In this document: one piece after another, positions 43,441-53,451 of the stretch
How the letters are laid out: each line of letters starts with the position of its first letter
How positions within the stretch are numbered: the stretch's first letter is position 1
Source: Acidimicrobiaceae bacterium
Lineage (GTDB): Bacteria; Actinomycetota; Acidimicrobiia; Acidimicrobiales; RAAP-2
Length of the DNA: 64,000 nt
Assembly (NCBI GenBank): GCA_003161575.1
Contig: PMOE01000072.1
Span: 45,573-109,572 of the forward strand
Direction of reading: 5' to 3'
Program-made: the position numbers and the translations under genes
Notes under the pieces: model-generated
What the model was told of the DNA's origin: nothing
The model's input: the letters and a program-made list of their open reading frames with translations, nothing else
Databases searched by the model: none

Positions 43441-43446
43441 AGCATA
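43441..43446 (-). promoter_or_regulatory. -10 box of leaderless ilvD
   Basis: TATGCT on the minus strand ends 6 bp before the ilvD ATG, the spacing seen for leaderless actinobacterial genes. No convincing -35. Confidence 0.55.
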
Positions 43447-43556
43447 CGGTCCCGATCAGAACTGGACTGCTGTCGGGTCCGTGCGGCCAGGCCTCGACGT
43501 CCACTTCGACCCCGAGGATCGGCACCCCCTGGTCGAATCAGCGCGGCAACCACCAG

Positions 43557-43907
43557 TTAGCCCGAGAGGTCCGTCGATGCGCCGATACCTGCGGTCTCCC
43601 CACCCACCGCCGCCATCACACCGGTGCCCGATATGGCCGCCGGGGCCACCTCGTACGCAACGTCCGCACCAGCTGGGTCTGTGCCGCCTGGGGCGAGATC
43701 GTCGGGTCAACGACGAGGAGCGCCTCACTGCAGGCCGCGTTGAACTGCGGGGACGCCACAGGGCCACTCCGGGGGTGGCCGTGATGGCCTCGGCCAGCCG
43801 GCGCACGACCGACGGGGGAGCGGCCGCCGCCTTCTCGCTGGCCACGATGAGCGGCCCGTTGCATCCGGGCCCGAATCTTCGGCCAAAAGATCGCCACCGG
43901 CGAACTC
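43557..43907 (-). pseudogene. MMPL/RND-type transporter fragment with frameshifts
   Basis: Reading across frames gives a continuous MMPL periplasmic-domain sequence: EFAGGDLLAE, then FGPGCNGPLIVASEKAAAAPP...AEAITATPGVA, then VASPQFNAACSEALLVVDPTISPQAAQTQLVRTLR, then EVAPAAISGTGVMAAVGGETAGIGASTDLSG and a stop. Frame changes at about 43876, 43760 and 43653 each leave two bases where a codon is expected, as if one base were lost. Both ends of the roughly 700-residue or longer transporter are missing. It lies between gatB and the ilvD promoter. Family assignment rests on FGPG-NGPL and SPQ-NAA...PT-SPQ motifs typical of MmpL proteins. Confidence 0.75.
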
Positions 43908-43931
43908 GACTGAACGGTCGAACGGCGGGGT

Positions 43932-45380
43932 TCAGCCCCGCAGCCGTTGCAGCTCGGCATCCACCGCTTTGCCGTTGGCCTGACCCTTGGTGGCTTTCAT
44001 CACTTGCCCGGTGAAGAATCCGGTCAGCTTGTTGTCGCCGGCCACAAACCGTTCCCATTCGGCGGGGTGCGCGGCCACGATGCCGGCAATGATCTGAGCA
44101 AGCGACTCCTCGGCCAGCGACTCGAACCCCTTGGCCGCGGCGATAGCCGCCGGGTCACCGCCCCCGTTGGCCAAGAGGTCGGCCAGCACCGTCTTGGCTT
44201 GGGTGGCTGACAGTTTCTCGGACTCTTCTAAGGCCAACAGGTCGGCGAACGCGCTCGGGTCGAGGGCCCGACCGGCCTCCACATCGGCTGCCACCTCATT
44301 GGCCGTGCGCACAAGGGCGAGCGGGGCGGCCACCCCGCGTGCCACCGCCGCGGTGACCAGGCCGTCGAGTTGCTGGTCGACCACAGCATGCACTTGGTCA
44401 AGTTCGGCGTCGGTCGGAGACCCTCCAAGAAGAGCGACCAGTGCGACCCGGCGCTCTGCGGGCAATGGGCCGATGGCCGCGGTCACCCGAGCCCGCAGCT
44501 CCTCGTCGGGCACGACGGGCACCAGGTCGGGCTCGGGGAAGTAGCGGTAGTCGTAGGCCTCTTCCTTCGAGCGCATCGTCACGGTCCGGCCCGCCCCCTC
44601 GTCCCAGTGCCGGGTCTCTTGGACCACCCGCTCCCCCGCCTCGATGAGGGCGATCTGTCGGACCGCCTCGTATTCGATGGCTCGAGCCAGCGAGCGCAAC
44701 GAGTTGAGGTTCTTGATCTCACACCGAGTGCCGAACTCGCTCGATCCCACCGGACGGACCGACACGTTGGCATCGACTCGCATCGAGCCTTCCTCCATCC
44801 GGCCGTCCGAGGCACCCGTGGCAATCAAGATGGCCCGCAGCTCACTGGCATACGCCCGAGCCTGGGAGGCAGACCGCATGTCGGGCTCGCTCACGATTTC
44901 GACGAGGGGCACCCCTGAGCGGTTGTAGTCGACCAGAGAGTTCTCAGCCGAGTGCATCCGACCGCCCGCGCCGAGATGGGTGGTCTTGCCGGTGTCCTCT
45001 TCGATGTGGGCCCGGGTCACCCCGACGCGCACGCCGTCGGGCAGCTCCAGCCAACCCCCTACGTTGATCGGCTCGTCGAACTGGCTGATCTGGTAGTCCT
45101 TGGGCATGTCCGGGTAGAAGTAATTCTTGCGGGCGAAACTCGACGCCTTGATCTCGGAGTGCAGGGCGGTGCCGATCCGCATGGCGAATTCGACGGCTCG
45201 TTCGTTAAGGACCGGCAGCGAGCCCGGGAGTCCGAGACAGACCGGGCAAATGTTCGTGTTGGGCTCGTCCCCAAAGACATTGGGGCAGCCGCAGAACAAC
45301 TTGGTGGCGGTCTGAAGTTCGCAGTGCACCTCCAACCCGATGACGGTCTCCCACTCCCTCACGTCGGCCGCCCCGCTCAT
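43932..45380 (-). CDS. gatB: Asp-tRNA(Asn)/Glu-tRNA(Gln) amidotransferase subunit B
   Basis: tRNA-binding and kinase subunit of GatCAB, which converts Glu-tRNA(Gln) or Asp-tRNA(Asn) to the amide form. The 482 residues have the signature [46 protein letters not shown] with two Cys pairs, [19 protein letters not shown], and a C-terminal YqeY-like tail domain ([23 protein letters not shown]). Overlaps gatA by 4 bp. Confidence 0.97.
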   Translation of the reverse strand: MSGAADVREWETVIGLEVHCELQTATKLFCGCPNVFGDEPNTNICPVCLGLPGSLPVLNERAVEFAMRIGTALHSEIKASSFARKNYFYPDMPKDYQISQFDEPINVGGWLELPDGVRVGVTRAHIEEDTGKTTHLGAGGRMHSAENSLVDYNRSGVPLVEIVSEPDMRSASQARAYASELRAILIATGASDGRMEEGSMRVDANVSVRPVGSSEFGTRCEIKNLNSLRSLARAIEYEAVRQIALIEAGERVVQETRHWDEGAGRTVTMRSKEEAYDYRYFPEPDLVPVVPDEELRARVTAAIGPLPAERRVALVALLGGSPTDAELDQVHAVVDQQLDGLVTAAVARGVAAPLALVRTANEVAADVEAGRALDPSAFADLLALEESEKLSATQAKTVLADLLANGGGDPAAIAAAKGFESLAEESLAQIIAGIVAAHPAEWERFVAGDNKLTGFFTGQVMKATKGQANGKAVDAELQRLRG

Positions 45381-46858
45381 CGGGCGGTGTCCGACCGGGC
45401 GGCGGTGGAGTGGGCAGCGGCCTCGACGGCGGCGGCGACGCGGAACATCTCGGCTTCGCCCCGCGCGTTGGCCAAGATCTGCACGCCGACGGGCAGTCCG
45501 TCGTCACCCAGGCCGAAGGGTACCGACATCGCCGGATGCCCCGACAGATTCGAAGGGATGGTGCAGACGTCGGAGAGGTACATGGCCAACGGGTCGTCCA
45601 CCTTGGCCCCGAGACCGAAGGCGGTCGAGGGCGCCGTGGCCCCGATGAGCACATCGGCTTCGGCATAGGCACGGCCGAAGGCCTCGATGACCAGAGTGCG
45701 GACCCGTTGGGCCTGACCGTAGAAAGCGTCGTAGTACCCCGCCGAGAGGGCGTAGGTGCCGAGCATGATGCGACGCTTCACTTCATCGCCGAACCCGGCC
45801 GTCCGGGTGGCGGTGTTCATGGCGGCGACGTCGGGACCGTCCACTCTGAGTCCGTAGCGCACCCCGTCGTAGCGCGAGAGGTTGGACGAGGCCTCAGCCG
45901 GGGCGATCAGGTAGTACGCCGACAACCCGTAGCGCAGCTCGGGGATCGACACCTCGCGCACCGTGGCGCCGGCTGCTTCCAGAGCCGACGCGGCCTGGCT
46001 CACCCGCTCGGCCACATCGGGGGCCACGCCTTCCACCAGCTCGGCCACCACCGCGACCCGCAGTCCGGCCGCGCCCCCGTCGGCCATTGCCCGGGTCACC
46101 GCTCGGGGCGGCTCGGGCAGCGACGTGGTGTCCCGTGGGTCATGGCCACCAATGGCCTCGTAGAGGGCGGCGGCGTCGCCGACACTGGTGGCGAATGGAC
46201 CGATCTGGTCGAGCGAGCTGGCGAAGGCCACCAGGCCATAGCGCGAGACGCCGCCGTAGGTCGGCTTCATCCCCACGACACCGCAGAGCGCGGCCGGTTG
46301 GCGAATGGAACCCCCGGTGTCCGAGCCGAGAGCCAAGGGCACAAAACCGGCGGCCACCGCGGCGGCCGAACCGCCCGAAGAGCCCCCGGGGACCCGGCTC
46401 GGATCGCGGGGGTTCTTCGTCGGCCCGAAAGCCGAGTTCTCTGTCGACGAGCCCATGGCGAACTCGTCCATGTTTGTTTTGCCGACGATCACCGCGCCGG
46501 ACGCCCGGAGCCGCTCGACCACTGTCGCGTCGTAGGGCGGTCGCCATCCCTCGAGGATCTTGGACCCGCACGTGGTCGGGACCCCGTGCACGCACAGGTT
46601 GTCCTTCAGCGCGACGGGTACCCCGGCCAGGGGGCCAGGATCCCGACCGGCCCCGACAGCCGCATCGACCTCGTCGGCCGCGGCCAACGCTTCGTCGCCG
46701 AGCACACGCAAGAACGCGTGGATGTCACCATCGCCCCGAGCGATGACGCTCAGCGCGTCTTCGACGACCGAGCGGGCCGACCGCTCGCCGTCGCGCACCG
46801 AGGAGGCCAACGCCAATGCCGGAGAGGCGCGCATCGCTTCGCCGCCGGTCGTGCTCAC
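45377..46858 (-). CDS. gatA: Asp-tRNA(Asn)/Glu-tRNA(Gln) amidotransferase subunit A
   Basis: Glutaminase subunit of GatCAB, an amidase-signature enzyme of 493 residues. The Ser-cisSer-Lys triad is in [11 protein letters not shown] (Lys), [18 protein letters not shown] (cis-Ser) and [17 protein letters not shown] (nucleophile Ser). Start overlaps the gatC stop, end overlaps gatB. Confidence 0.97.
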   Translation of the reverse strand: MSTTGGEAMRASPALALASSVRDGERSARSVVEDALSVIARGDGDIHAFLRVLGDEALAAADEVDAAVGAGRDPGPLAGVPVALKDNLCVHGVPTTCGSKILEGWRPPYDATVVERLRASGAVIVGKTNMDEFAMGSSTENSAFGPTKNPRDPSRVPGGSSGGSAAAVAAGFVPLALGSDTGGSIRQPAALCGVVGMKPTYGGVSRYGLVAFASSLDQIGPFATSVGDAAALYEAIGGHDPRDTTSLPEPPRAVTRAMADGGAAGLRVAVVAELVEGVAPDVAERVSQAASALEAAGATVREVSIPELRYGLSAYYLIAPAEASSNLSRYDGVRYGLRVDGPDVAAMNTATRTAGFGDEVKRRIMLGTYALSAGYYDAFYGQAQRVRTLVIEAFGRAYAEADVLIGATAPSTAFGLGAKVDDPLAMYLSDVCTIPSNLSGHPAMSVPFGLGDDGLPVGVQILANARGEAEMFRVAAAVEAAAHSTAARSDTAR

Positions 46859-47172
46859 GGGGCATCGCCGACGATGCGGGGGACCCGAAACCGATGGTCT
46901 TCGACATCGGGGGCAGCCGCCAGCACCTCTTCGCGGTCAATCGAAGGTTGGGGCTGGTCGGCGCGAAAGACGTTGCGCACCGGCAGGGGATGGGCGGTAG
47001 GCACGACCGCGGAGAGATCGAGCGCGGCGACATCGGCGGCGTGGCCCAGCACCTCACCGAGTTGGCTGGTGAAGCGCTCGAGCTCTTCGTCGGTCAGTCT
47101 CAGGCGGGCCAATAGGGCCACGTGGGCCACCTCGGCCGGGGTGAGCCCACGTGGGTTCTCCTTTGCCGTCAC
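46855..47172 (-). CDS. gatC: Asp-tRNA(Asn)/Glu-tRNA(Gln) amidotransferase subunit C
   Basis: Small assembly subunit that wraps the GatA-GatB interface. 105 residues with the typical [33 protein letters not shown] and the later [10 protein letters not shown] segment. The GTG start at 47172 overlaps the stop of the hydrolase gene by 4 bp, so all four genes of this unit are chained. Confidence 0.95.
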   Translation of the reverse strand: MTAKENPRGLTPAEVAHVALLARLRLTDEELERFTSQLGEVLGHAADVAALDLSAVVPTAHPLPVRNVFRADQPQPSIDREEVLAAAPDVEDHRFRVPRIVGDAP

Positions 47173-47933
47173 GACTCCCCCTCGGCGTCGACGGCTGCGA
47201 CAAAGGCCACCGTCCGCTCCTCGATCTCGTCGCGGTCGTAGTCGAGCGTGGCCACGTGATAGCTGCGCTCGAGACGGATCCTCTCGAACGGACCACTCAC
47301 CGAGGCCTCCACCAGATCCCCATTGGAAGGGGTCACCACGTGATCCTCGGTGCTCGAGAACAAAAGAACCGGACAGCTGATGCGGCCGAGCCCGAGGGCC
47401 ACCTCCTCTGCCCCTTCGAATAGGGAGAGCACTGCGGCCAGCGGGGTGCCGGCGTAGGAGAGCTCGAGGACCCCGGGCTTGGCGATGTCCGAGCCGATCC
47501 CCGGCGCCACCTCGGTCCCCGATTCGTATAATTGCGCGATGGCGGTGCGAAACTCGTCGGTCGGCGGTTCGACCAGAGGATTCACCAGAACGATCCCGTT
47601 GATCTCAGGGTGCCGTTCGGCCAGCCAACAGGTCAGCGTGCCTCCCATAGAGAGTCCGACCACCACCACCGTGTTGCAACGGGCGGCCAGATCGAGATAC
47701 GCCTCTTCGGCTGCACCACAGAAGTCCGACCAACGGGCCGGGATCAGGTCCTCGAGAGCCGTCCCATGCCCGGGCAGGAGCGGGAGTTCGACACTGAGGC
47801 CGGCGTCGGCCAGCTGTTCGGCGATGCCCCTCATGGAGTCAGGACTACCAGTGAAACCGTGCAGCACCAGCGCGCCATGAGGGCCGCCGACGGCCGAGAA
47901 TGGCTCGGAACCAGCCTGAATAGGAGCAGTCAC
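47169..47933 (-). CDS. Est30-like carboxylesterase / monoacylglycerol lipase-type hydrolase
   Basis: 254-residue alpha/beta hydrolase with Ser nucleophile in VVGLSMGGTLTCWLAE, Asp in LLFSSTEDHVVTP and His in SYHVATLDYD, the Est30/carboxylesterase pattern. ALVLHGFTGSPDSMRGIAEQLADAGLSVELPLLPGHG is the N-terminal strand and oxyanion loop. The GTG at 47933 fits the family length; the upstream frame would run into the divergent SCP2 gene. Its stop overlaps gatC, so it is the first gene of the gat unit, although no functional tie is known. Confidence 0.85.
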   Translation of the reverse strand: MTAPIQAGSEPFSAVGGPHGALVLHGFTGSPDSMRGIAEQLADAGLSVELPLLPGHGTALEDLIPARWSDFCGAAEEAYLDLAARCNTVVVVGLSMGGTLTCWLAERHPEINGIVLVNPLVEPPTDEFRTAIAQLYESGTEVAPGIGSDIAKPGVLELSYAGTPLAAVLSLFEGAEEVALGLGRISCPVLLFSSTEDHVVTPSNGDLVEASVSGPFERIRLERSYHVATLDYDRDEIEERTVAFVAAVDAEGES

Positions 47934-48014
47934 GCCAGGGCATGCTACTGGCGGCGCGGCTAACGTACCGGCGGCCAACGGTGGTATCGGGCGAGGGTCA
48001 AGGAGCACACGAGC

Positions 48015-48425
48015 ATGGCATACCCGTTCTTGAGCGACGAGTGGATCGAGGAAGCAAAGAGGATCCGCGGCGAGTACAAGGGGAAGACACCGCCGATGGC
48101 CCACTCGGTGCGGATGAACCTGGTCGTCACCGAAGTGCCCTTCGGCGACGGACACACGACACTCGATGCGCACATGGACACGAGTTCGGGCGACCTCGAG
48201 CTCGACCTCGGCCACATCGACGAACAGGATCTCAAGGTGACCGTCGATTACACCACCGCCAAGGCCATCTTGGTAGAGGGCAATCCGCAAGCGGGGATGC
48301 AGGCCTTCATGGCGGGCAAGGTCCGAGTGGAAGGGGACATGGCCAAACTCATGGCCCTACAGGGCGGTCCCCCAGACGAGTCGGCCCAGGAGATCGCCAC
48401 CCGACTGCGGGAGATCACCGAGTAG
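48015..48425 (+). CDS. SCP2 sterol-carrier-domain protein
   Basis: 136-residue stand-alone SCP2 domain: MAYPFLSDEWIEEAKRIRGEY opening, LDLGHIDEQDLKVTVDYTTAKAILVEGNPQAGMQAFMAGKVRVEGDMAKLMAL core. These small proteins bind acyl chains or sterols in a hydrophobic tunnel. AAGGAG lies about 10 bp upstream of the ATG. Divergent from the hydrolase. It could serve the lipid-degradation genes elsewhere in the window, but no KstR-like site was seen before it. Confidence 0.85.
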   Translation: MAYPFLSDEWIEEAKRIRGEYKGKTPPMAHSVRMNLVVTEVPFGDGHTTLDAHMDTSSGDLELDLGHIDEQDLKVTVDYTTAKAILVEGNPQAGMQAFMAGKVRVEGDMAKLMALQGGPPDESAQEIATRLREITE

Positions 48426-48485
48426 CGCTGCCCGGGCGGCCACCATGGTGGCGTGCAGACTGGCGGAATCGACGATGGACTCCCC

Positions 48486-50405
48486 ATGACCGAGGCTGCA
48501 CGCAGCGTTGCCCTGAGGGCTGACGCCGGATCCCAGCCCACCTCCAGGACCGACGGGGTCGATCCGGTCGCTGCGGCCACTCGTCTCGGATTGGCTGTCG
48601 CCGTCGGGGCACTCCTCCTCTCGGTGGCAGATCTCCCCGAGCTCTCCTCGGGGGTGTGGGCTCCGAAGATGGCCGTCCTGGTCGTGCTGGGCGCGGCCGG
48701 ACTGCCCCTGCTCGTCGCCCTTGCCGCCGGAAAGTCGCCGGCCCCTCGGGGCCGCGTAGAGTTCTGGGCGGCCCGCGCCGCGGTGGCATTCGTGCTTGTC
48801 GCCACCGTTTCGACCCTCATGGCGACAAGTTCGCTGGCCGCTCTGGTTGGCCCCTACGACCAGGGGACCGGTCTCGTCTTTGTCATTGCCCTGGCCGGTT
48901 GCTGGGCGTTGGGCACGGGCCTCGGGCCCGCTGATCGCCGGGTACTCATCACCGCACTTATCGCCGGCGCGCTGGTGAACGCGATCGTGGCCATATTCCA
49001 ACAGCTCTTCGGGCTCGGTCAGATCGGCATCTCGGGCTACCAGGGAGTCCCGAGCGGACTCCTCGGCAACCCCGTCCATCTCGGCGCGCTCCTCGCGGGG
49101 TCCCTCGCCCTCCTCGGAGCGCGATTGGTGAGCGGTCAGGAGCGGTGGTGGGCCGCAACCGTGACGATAGGAATCGGGCTCGGTGTCTGCGGGGAACGCC
49201 TCCCCGCCGGGGTCGGCCTGGCCGTCGTGATTTGGCAGCTCTGGAAGGTCCATCGAGCCCGGGCCGAGCACCCTGAGGAGTGGCGACGGGGTCTTCGCTT
49301 CAGCGGTCTTGCCGTCGGCGGATTGATCGCCGGCGCGGTCCTCGCCCGAGTGATCGGGAACGGCGGCGGCCTCGGTGGTCATGTGGCGACGTCCACCTCA
49401 TCGGAGACGTTCGGCCAACGGATCTACGCGTGGCAGGCGGCACTGCACGCCATCGCCCATCGTCCGGTCTTCGGGTACGGGCCCGGCCAGTTCCAGGCCG
49501 CTACCGAGGCGCGGTTCCCACTGTCGTACTGGCACGCCTTCCCGGGCTTGTTCTTCACCGACGCACACAACATCCTCATCGAGTACGCCACAACCACCGG
49601 GATTCTCGGCCTGGTGCTGTTGAGTGCCTGGCTGGTTCTTGCCCTCATCGGACGCCGCGGACCCCTCATGGCCTTCGCCCTCGTGCTGGTGGCCTGCGAG
49701 CTGGCCGAGCCGCTGAACGTCGCCAATACCCCGCTGGCGTTTCTGGCCCTCGGGGCGGCCGCGGTCATTACCCCCCCAGGCGATCGCGCGACGCCCGACG
49801 TCGGGGCTCGATGGCCGAGATGGCTCTGGCCGCTGAGCGCGATCTTCGCCGCCCTGGCGCTCGTCCCCGCCGGGATCCTCATCGTGGGCGACGTCGCTCT
49901 GCAACGCAGCGGGTCCCAATACGACGTGGCTCAGGAGGGGCTGGCAATTGCGAGCGGATCCACCGCCAACCTGTTGCTCGCGCCGTGGCCCGACCCCGCC
50001 GAGCTCCTCTCCCAGATCCAGACGTACCTCGCGCTCGACAACAAGCCTGGGGCGAAGGCCAAGGCGGTCTACTGGTCGACGATCGCGACAAAGCGCAACC
50101 CCTCGGGCCCAAGCCTGTGGCTCAGCCTGGCCGACGCGCAGCTCCGCGCCGATCGGGTTGGCCCGGCGCGGGCCTCTGCGCTGCGGGCGGTGATGCTCTC
50201 ACCTTGGGACGTGGGCACCAATGACCTCCTGGCGAACATCGCCTTATGGCGCCACGATCCGGTCCAGGCCCGATACTGGTTCGGACGATCGCTCACCGCC
50301 GACGCACACCAACCAGTCGTCCGCGAAGAGCTCAAGGGTCGCTGCATCCCGGTCCCCCCATGGCAGCGGGGATTCTCCCCTACCTGCAACTTCACCTCGC
50401 GCTGA
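48486..50405 (+). CDS. O-antigen ligase/polymerase-like membrane protein with TPR-like tail
   Basis: 639 residues. About 10-12 TM segments in the first 440 residues with the Wzy/WaaL-type periplasmic loop: QRIYAWQAALHAIAHRPVFGYGPGQFQ and FTDAHNILIEYATTTGILGLVLL (PF04932 pattern). The last 180 residues form a soluble helical tail with TPR-like pairs. Such proteins polymerise or ligate lipid-linked glycans outside the membrane. The start is either ATG 48486 or GTG 48453. A sugar-phosphate transferase follows 70 bp later, suggesting a surface-glycan unit. Confidence 0.8.
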   Translation: MTEAARSVALRADAGSQPTSRTDGVDPVAAATRLGLAVAVGALLLSVADLPELSSGVWAPKMAVLVVLGAAGLPLLVALAAGKSPAPRGRVEFWAARAAVAFVLVATVSTLMATSSLAALVGPYDQGTGLVFVIALAGCWALGTGLGPADRRVLITALIAGALVNAIVAIFQQLFGLGQIGISGYQGVPSGLLGNPVHLGALLAGSLALLGARLVSGQERWWAATVTIGIGLGVCGERLPAGVGLAVVIWQLWKVHRARAEHPEEWRRGLRFSGLAVGGLIAGAVLARVIGNGGGLGGHVATSTSSETFGQRIYAWQAALHAIAHRPVFGYGPGQFQAATEARFPLSYWHAFPGLFFTDAHNILIEYATTTGILGLVLLSAWLVLALIGRRGPLMAFALVLVACELAEPLNVANTPLAFLALGAAAVITPPGDRATPDVGARWPRWLWPLSAIFAALALVPAGILIVGDVALQRSGSQYDVAQEGLAIASGSTANLLLAPWPDPAELLSQIQTYLALDNKPGAKAKAVYWSTIATKRNPSGPSLWLSLADAQLRADRVGPARASALRAVMLSPWDVGTNDLLANIALWRHDPVQARYWFGRSLTADAHQPVVREELKGRCIPVPPWQRGFSPTCNFTSR

Positions 50406-50475
50406 CCCTTCACGCCGCAACCGCCCCGTTGACCGGTGGCGCGCGCCACACGGCCCGGCGTAGTTGAATTGGCCC

Positions 50476-51786
50476 GTGCGGACATCGGTGCGTTGGGGAG
50501 TGGTCTTGGCACCGGTCGCGGTGGTGATCGCCCTGGGTGAACTCCACGCCCACCTCATCGGCCACTACGCCTTCACCGGCACCAGCCGGTTCTCTTGGAC
50601 CATCGCCTACATCGTCCTACTCGAGCTCGGGGCCTACGTGATGGGCCTGCTGGAGGTACCGCGCACAACTCTGGGAGCCTTCCTCTCCGCCCTCGGCGCC
50701 ACCGTCTCGGCGGCCGTCGTCATCTCGCTCATCCAGCTCGTCTCGGGCTCGCTCCTCCTCCCCCGTGAGGTGGTCCTCGGGTCGGCTCTCCTGCTCACCG
50801 GGATCTACGGCCTCCTGGCCCTGGCCGCCGAGCGGATCCGCCAGAAGGGCACCGGAGAAGACCGGGTCCTCGCGGTCATCGGCCCCGATGAGGGGGCGGC
50901 CCTCGACGCCGATCTCCTTTCGGGCCCCGAACGATCGGCCCACCTCATCGGCGTCGTCTCCCCGGCACAGGCCGCCCAGACCGGCCGGCCCCTCCTTGCC
51001 AGGGCCGAGCACGAGCGCGTCTCGGTGCTCGTCTTAGGGCGAGAAGCCCAGACCGATGAGGCGATCGTGGCCCAGGCAGCCGTCCTGCACGGACGGGGGA
51101 CCCGGATCCGCACCCTCACCCTCTTTTACGACGAATGGCTGGGGAAGCTCCCTCTGTCCGAGCTCGAGCCGGTCTCACTCATGTTCGACATCCAAGAGCT
51201 CCACGCCCCGCGTTACGCCCGTCTCAAGCGCATCTTCGACCTCGTCGCCGGTGCTATCGGCGTGGTGGCCCTGGCCGCGACGATCCCACCCATCTGGGTG
51301 CTGGACCAGTTCGCGAACCGCGGTCCGCTCTTCTTCCGCCAGGATCGGGTGGGCAAGGGCGGGCGGGAATTCACCATCTTGAAATTCCGCACCATGGGGC
51401 CCGACACACCGAGCGGTGAGTGGACCGAGGATGATGATCCCCGTATACCTCCCTTCGGGCGCTGGCTCCGGCGGACCCATCTTGACGAGCTGCCCCAGGC
51501 CGTCAACGTGTTGCGCGGGGAACTCTCGCTCGTCGGACCCCGTCCCGAACAGCCTCGTTACGTGGCCGAGCTCGAGGACAAGATCCCCTTCTACGAACTA
51601 CGCCATCTCGTCCAACCCGGTGTCACCGGCTGGGCCCAGGTCAAGTTCCCCTACGGTGCCAGCGTTGACGACGCCCTGGAGAAACTCCAGTACGAGTTCT
51701 TCTACCTACGCCACCAAGGTCCGGTACTCGACGCCCGGATACTGGCCCGCACCCTGCGCTCCGTCCTGCGTCACGAGGGCCGCTGA
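50476..51786 (+). CDS. Polyprenyl-phosphate sugar-1-phosphate transferase (WcaJ/WbaP family)
   Basis: Starts glycan assembly by moving a sugar-1-phosphate from UDP-sugar to undecaprenyl phosphate. The 436-residue protein has four N-terminal TM segments, a CoA-binding-like middle, then the catalytic domain: KRIFDLVAGAIGVV membrane hairpin, DRVGKGGREFTILKFRTM, DELPQAVNVLRGELSLVGPRPEQP and PGVTGWAQV. GTG at 50476 is chosen; TTG at 50464 is possible. Convergent with the MFS gene. Confidence 0.9.
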   Translation: MRTSVRWGVVLAPVAVVIALGELHAHLIGHYAFTGTSRFSWTIAYIVLLELGAYVMGLLEVPRTTLGAFLSALGATVSAAVVISLIQLVSGSLLLPREVVLGSALLLTGIYGLLALAAERIRQKGTGEDRVLAVIGPDEGAALDADLLSGPERSAHLIGVVSPAQAAQTGRPLLARAEHERVSVLVLGREAQTDEAIVAQAAVLHGRGTRIRTLTLFYDEWLGKLPLSELEPVSLMFDIQELHAPRYARLKRIFDLVAGAIGVVALAATIPPIWVLDQFANRGPLFFRQDRVGKGGREFTILKFRTMGPDTPSGEWTEDDDPRIPPFGRWLRRTHLDELPQAVNVLRGELSLVGPRPEQPRYVAELEDKIPFYELRHLVQPGVTGWAQVKFPYGASVDDALEKLQYEFFYLRHQGPVLDARILARTLRSVLRHEGR

Positions 51787-51813
51787 GACTGCTCTGGGGG
51801 ACCGACCCTGCGT

Positions 51814-53451
51814 TCACGAGGCGGTAGCGACCCCGGGGCGTCTGGCCCGCCTTGTGCGGGGAAGGTCCTTGATGAACACCGAACACGCCACCCCGGCGAC
51901 CGCCACCGCGGCCCCGACCCAGAAGGCGTCTTGGAAGGGCCCGAGCAGGGCGACTCCGTGATGGACGTCGGTCAACCCGGCCCGCTTTACCGACGACTCT
52001 TGCACCGTGATCAGGATCTGGATGCCGGCCACCTCGCCCACCTGGGTCGCCAACTGCTGGGCGGCGCTCATCACCCCGAACTCGGAGGGATCGACTTCGT
52101 TGGCCTGACTCGACGACGTCGAGGGCGACACCACCCCCATGCCGAGACCGGCCAGGCACAGGGCGATCACGATCACCACAATCGAAGGCGCCGTCCCGAA
52201 CTCGGCGAAGATCACCATCGAAGCGAGCACGCATACCGACCCGAACGTTGCACTTATTCGCTCGCCGATGTGCACTGCGACATACCCGGCGATCGGTGCG
52301 CTCACCGAGAACAACAAGGGCCGGGCGATGGAGATGAGACCCACACTGGTCACGCTGTAGCCGTAGACCTCCTCCATCATCAAAGGAAAGAGGAAGAAGG
52401 CGCCGAAGTAGGCAAACATCGTGAAGGCCCGCGTCCCCATGGGCAGCATGAAGTTGCGCCGACGGAAGTACCGAGGAGGAATGAGGGGGGTGGAGCAGGT
52501 GCGCTCTCGGTGCACGAAGACGATGATCGCCACTACGGCAACACCGGCGGGGATGAGGACGGCGGCCGAGCTCCAACCGAGGACCGGGCCGATACTGAGA
52601 GAGAGCATCACCCCGGTCACCGCCCCCGACAGGCTCCAGCTACCGACCCAGTCCATGCCCTGCCAGCGGCCGGCCGGGGTCGGCGCCTGATCGTCGACGG
52701 CGCGCCTGCCGTGCGAGGGCAGCACGAGAGCGACCACGGCGAGGGAGACCAGGAGCAAGCCGAGCTGGACCCAAAACAGGGTCCGCCATCCGAAGTACTG
52801 GATGATCGGCGCACCGAGGGTGACACCGATCACCGGGCCGCCCGCCCCTACCATCGACCACCAGCCCATGGCCTTGACCCGATCCTCGGGCGCGAACATC
52901 CGCAAAATGAGGGCCATCGACGCGGTACCGGTCGCCGCGCCCTGGATGCCGTCGAGACAACGGGCGAAGAGCAGCACACCCACGTTGGGCGCCGTGGCGG
53001 TCAGGACGGCGGCGACCATGGCACCGCCCAGCCCCCACAGGTACAGGCGGCGGTACCCGAAGAGGTCGCCGGCCTTTCCGAACAGCGGCGCAGCCAAACC
53101 GAACGCGAGCAGGGGGCCGGTCGAGACCCAGGTCAGTACCGAGTAATTGGTATGGAATTCCCCTTTGATGGTGGGCAGGGCCACCACAAAGACGGTGAAG
53201 GTGAAGTTAAGGGCGAAGAGCCCGGCCAAGAGGGCGACGAGCACCCACCACTGGTAGCGGGGGCTGCGCTGGGCCCGCCGCTCCACGCGACGGCGCAGCA
53301 TGATCGGCCAGGGCAGGTCGACCGAGGCTTCCGAACCGGTGGTCCCGAGCGATGCGCCGCCGGGATCGGTGGCGGGGTCGAGCACCACCGAGGGGTCGTC
53401 GATGAGCGGGAGCTCGGGGTCCCCGCTGTTGGCGCGAGCGGCCCGGCTCAT
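51814..53451 (-). CDS. MFS drug exporter, DHA2 (EmrB/QacA) family
   Basis: 545-residue proton-driven exporter with 14 predicted TM segments after an N-terminal cytoplasmic region of about 70 residues. Motif A is in FGKAGDLFGYRRLYLWG and motif C-like Gly/Pro-rich sequence is in GAGGPVIGVTLGAPIIQYFGWR, typical of antiporters. Substrate unknown. Its start overlaps the SDR stop by 4 bp, so the pair is co-translated; the oxidoreductase may make or alter the exported compound, which is speculative. Confidence 0.88.
   Translation of the reverse strand: MSRAARANSGDPELPLIDDPSVVLDPATDPGGASLGTTGSEASVDLPWPIMLRRRVERRAQRSPRYQWWVLVALLAGLFALNFTFTVFVVALPTIKGEFHTNYSVLTWVSTGPLLAFGLAAPLFGKAGDLFGYRRLYLWGLGGAMVAAVLTATAPNVGVLLFARCLDGIQGAATGTASMALILRMFAPEDRVKAMGWWSMVGAGGPVIGVTLGAPIIQYFGWRTLFWVQLGLLLVSLAVVALVLPSHGRRAVDDQAPTPAGRWQGMDWVGSWSLSGAVTGVMLSLSIGPVLGWSSAAVLIPAGVAVVAIIVFVHRERTCSTPLIPPRYFRRRNFMLPMGTRAFTMFAYFGAFFLFPLMMEEVYGYSVTSVGLISIARPLLFSVSAPIAGYVAVHIGERISATFGSVCVLASMVIFAEFGTAPSIVVIVIALCLAGLGMGVVSPSTSSSQANEVDPSEFGVMSAAQQLATQVGEVAGIQILITVQESSVKRAGLTDVHHGVALLGPFQDAFWVGAAVAVAGVACSVFIKDLPRTRRARRPGVATAS

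Noticed and set aside
43412-44014. + strand frame across the ilvD promoter and MMPL remnant
   Set aside because: The opposite strand shows real MMPL similarity; this frame gives a low-complexity Arg/Pro-rich product.
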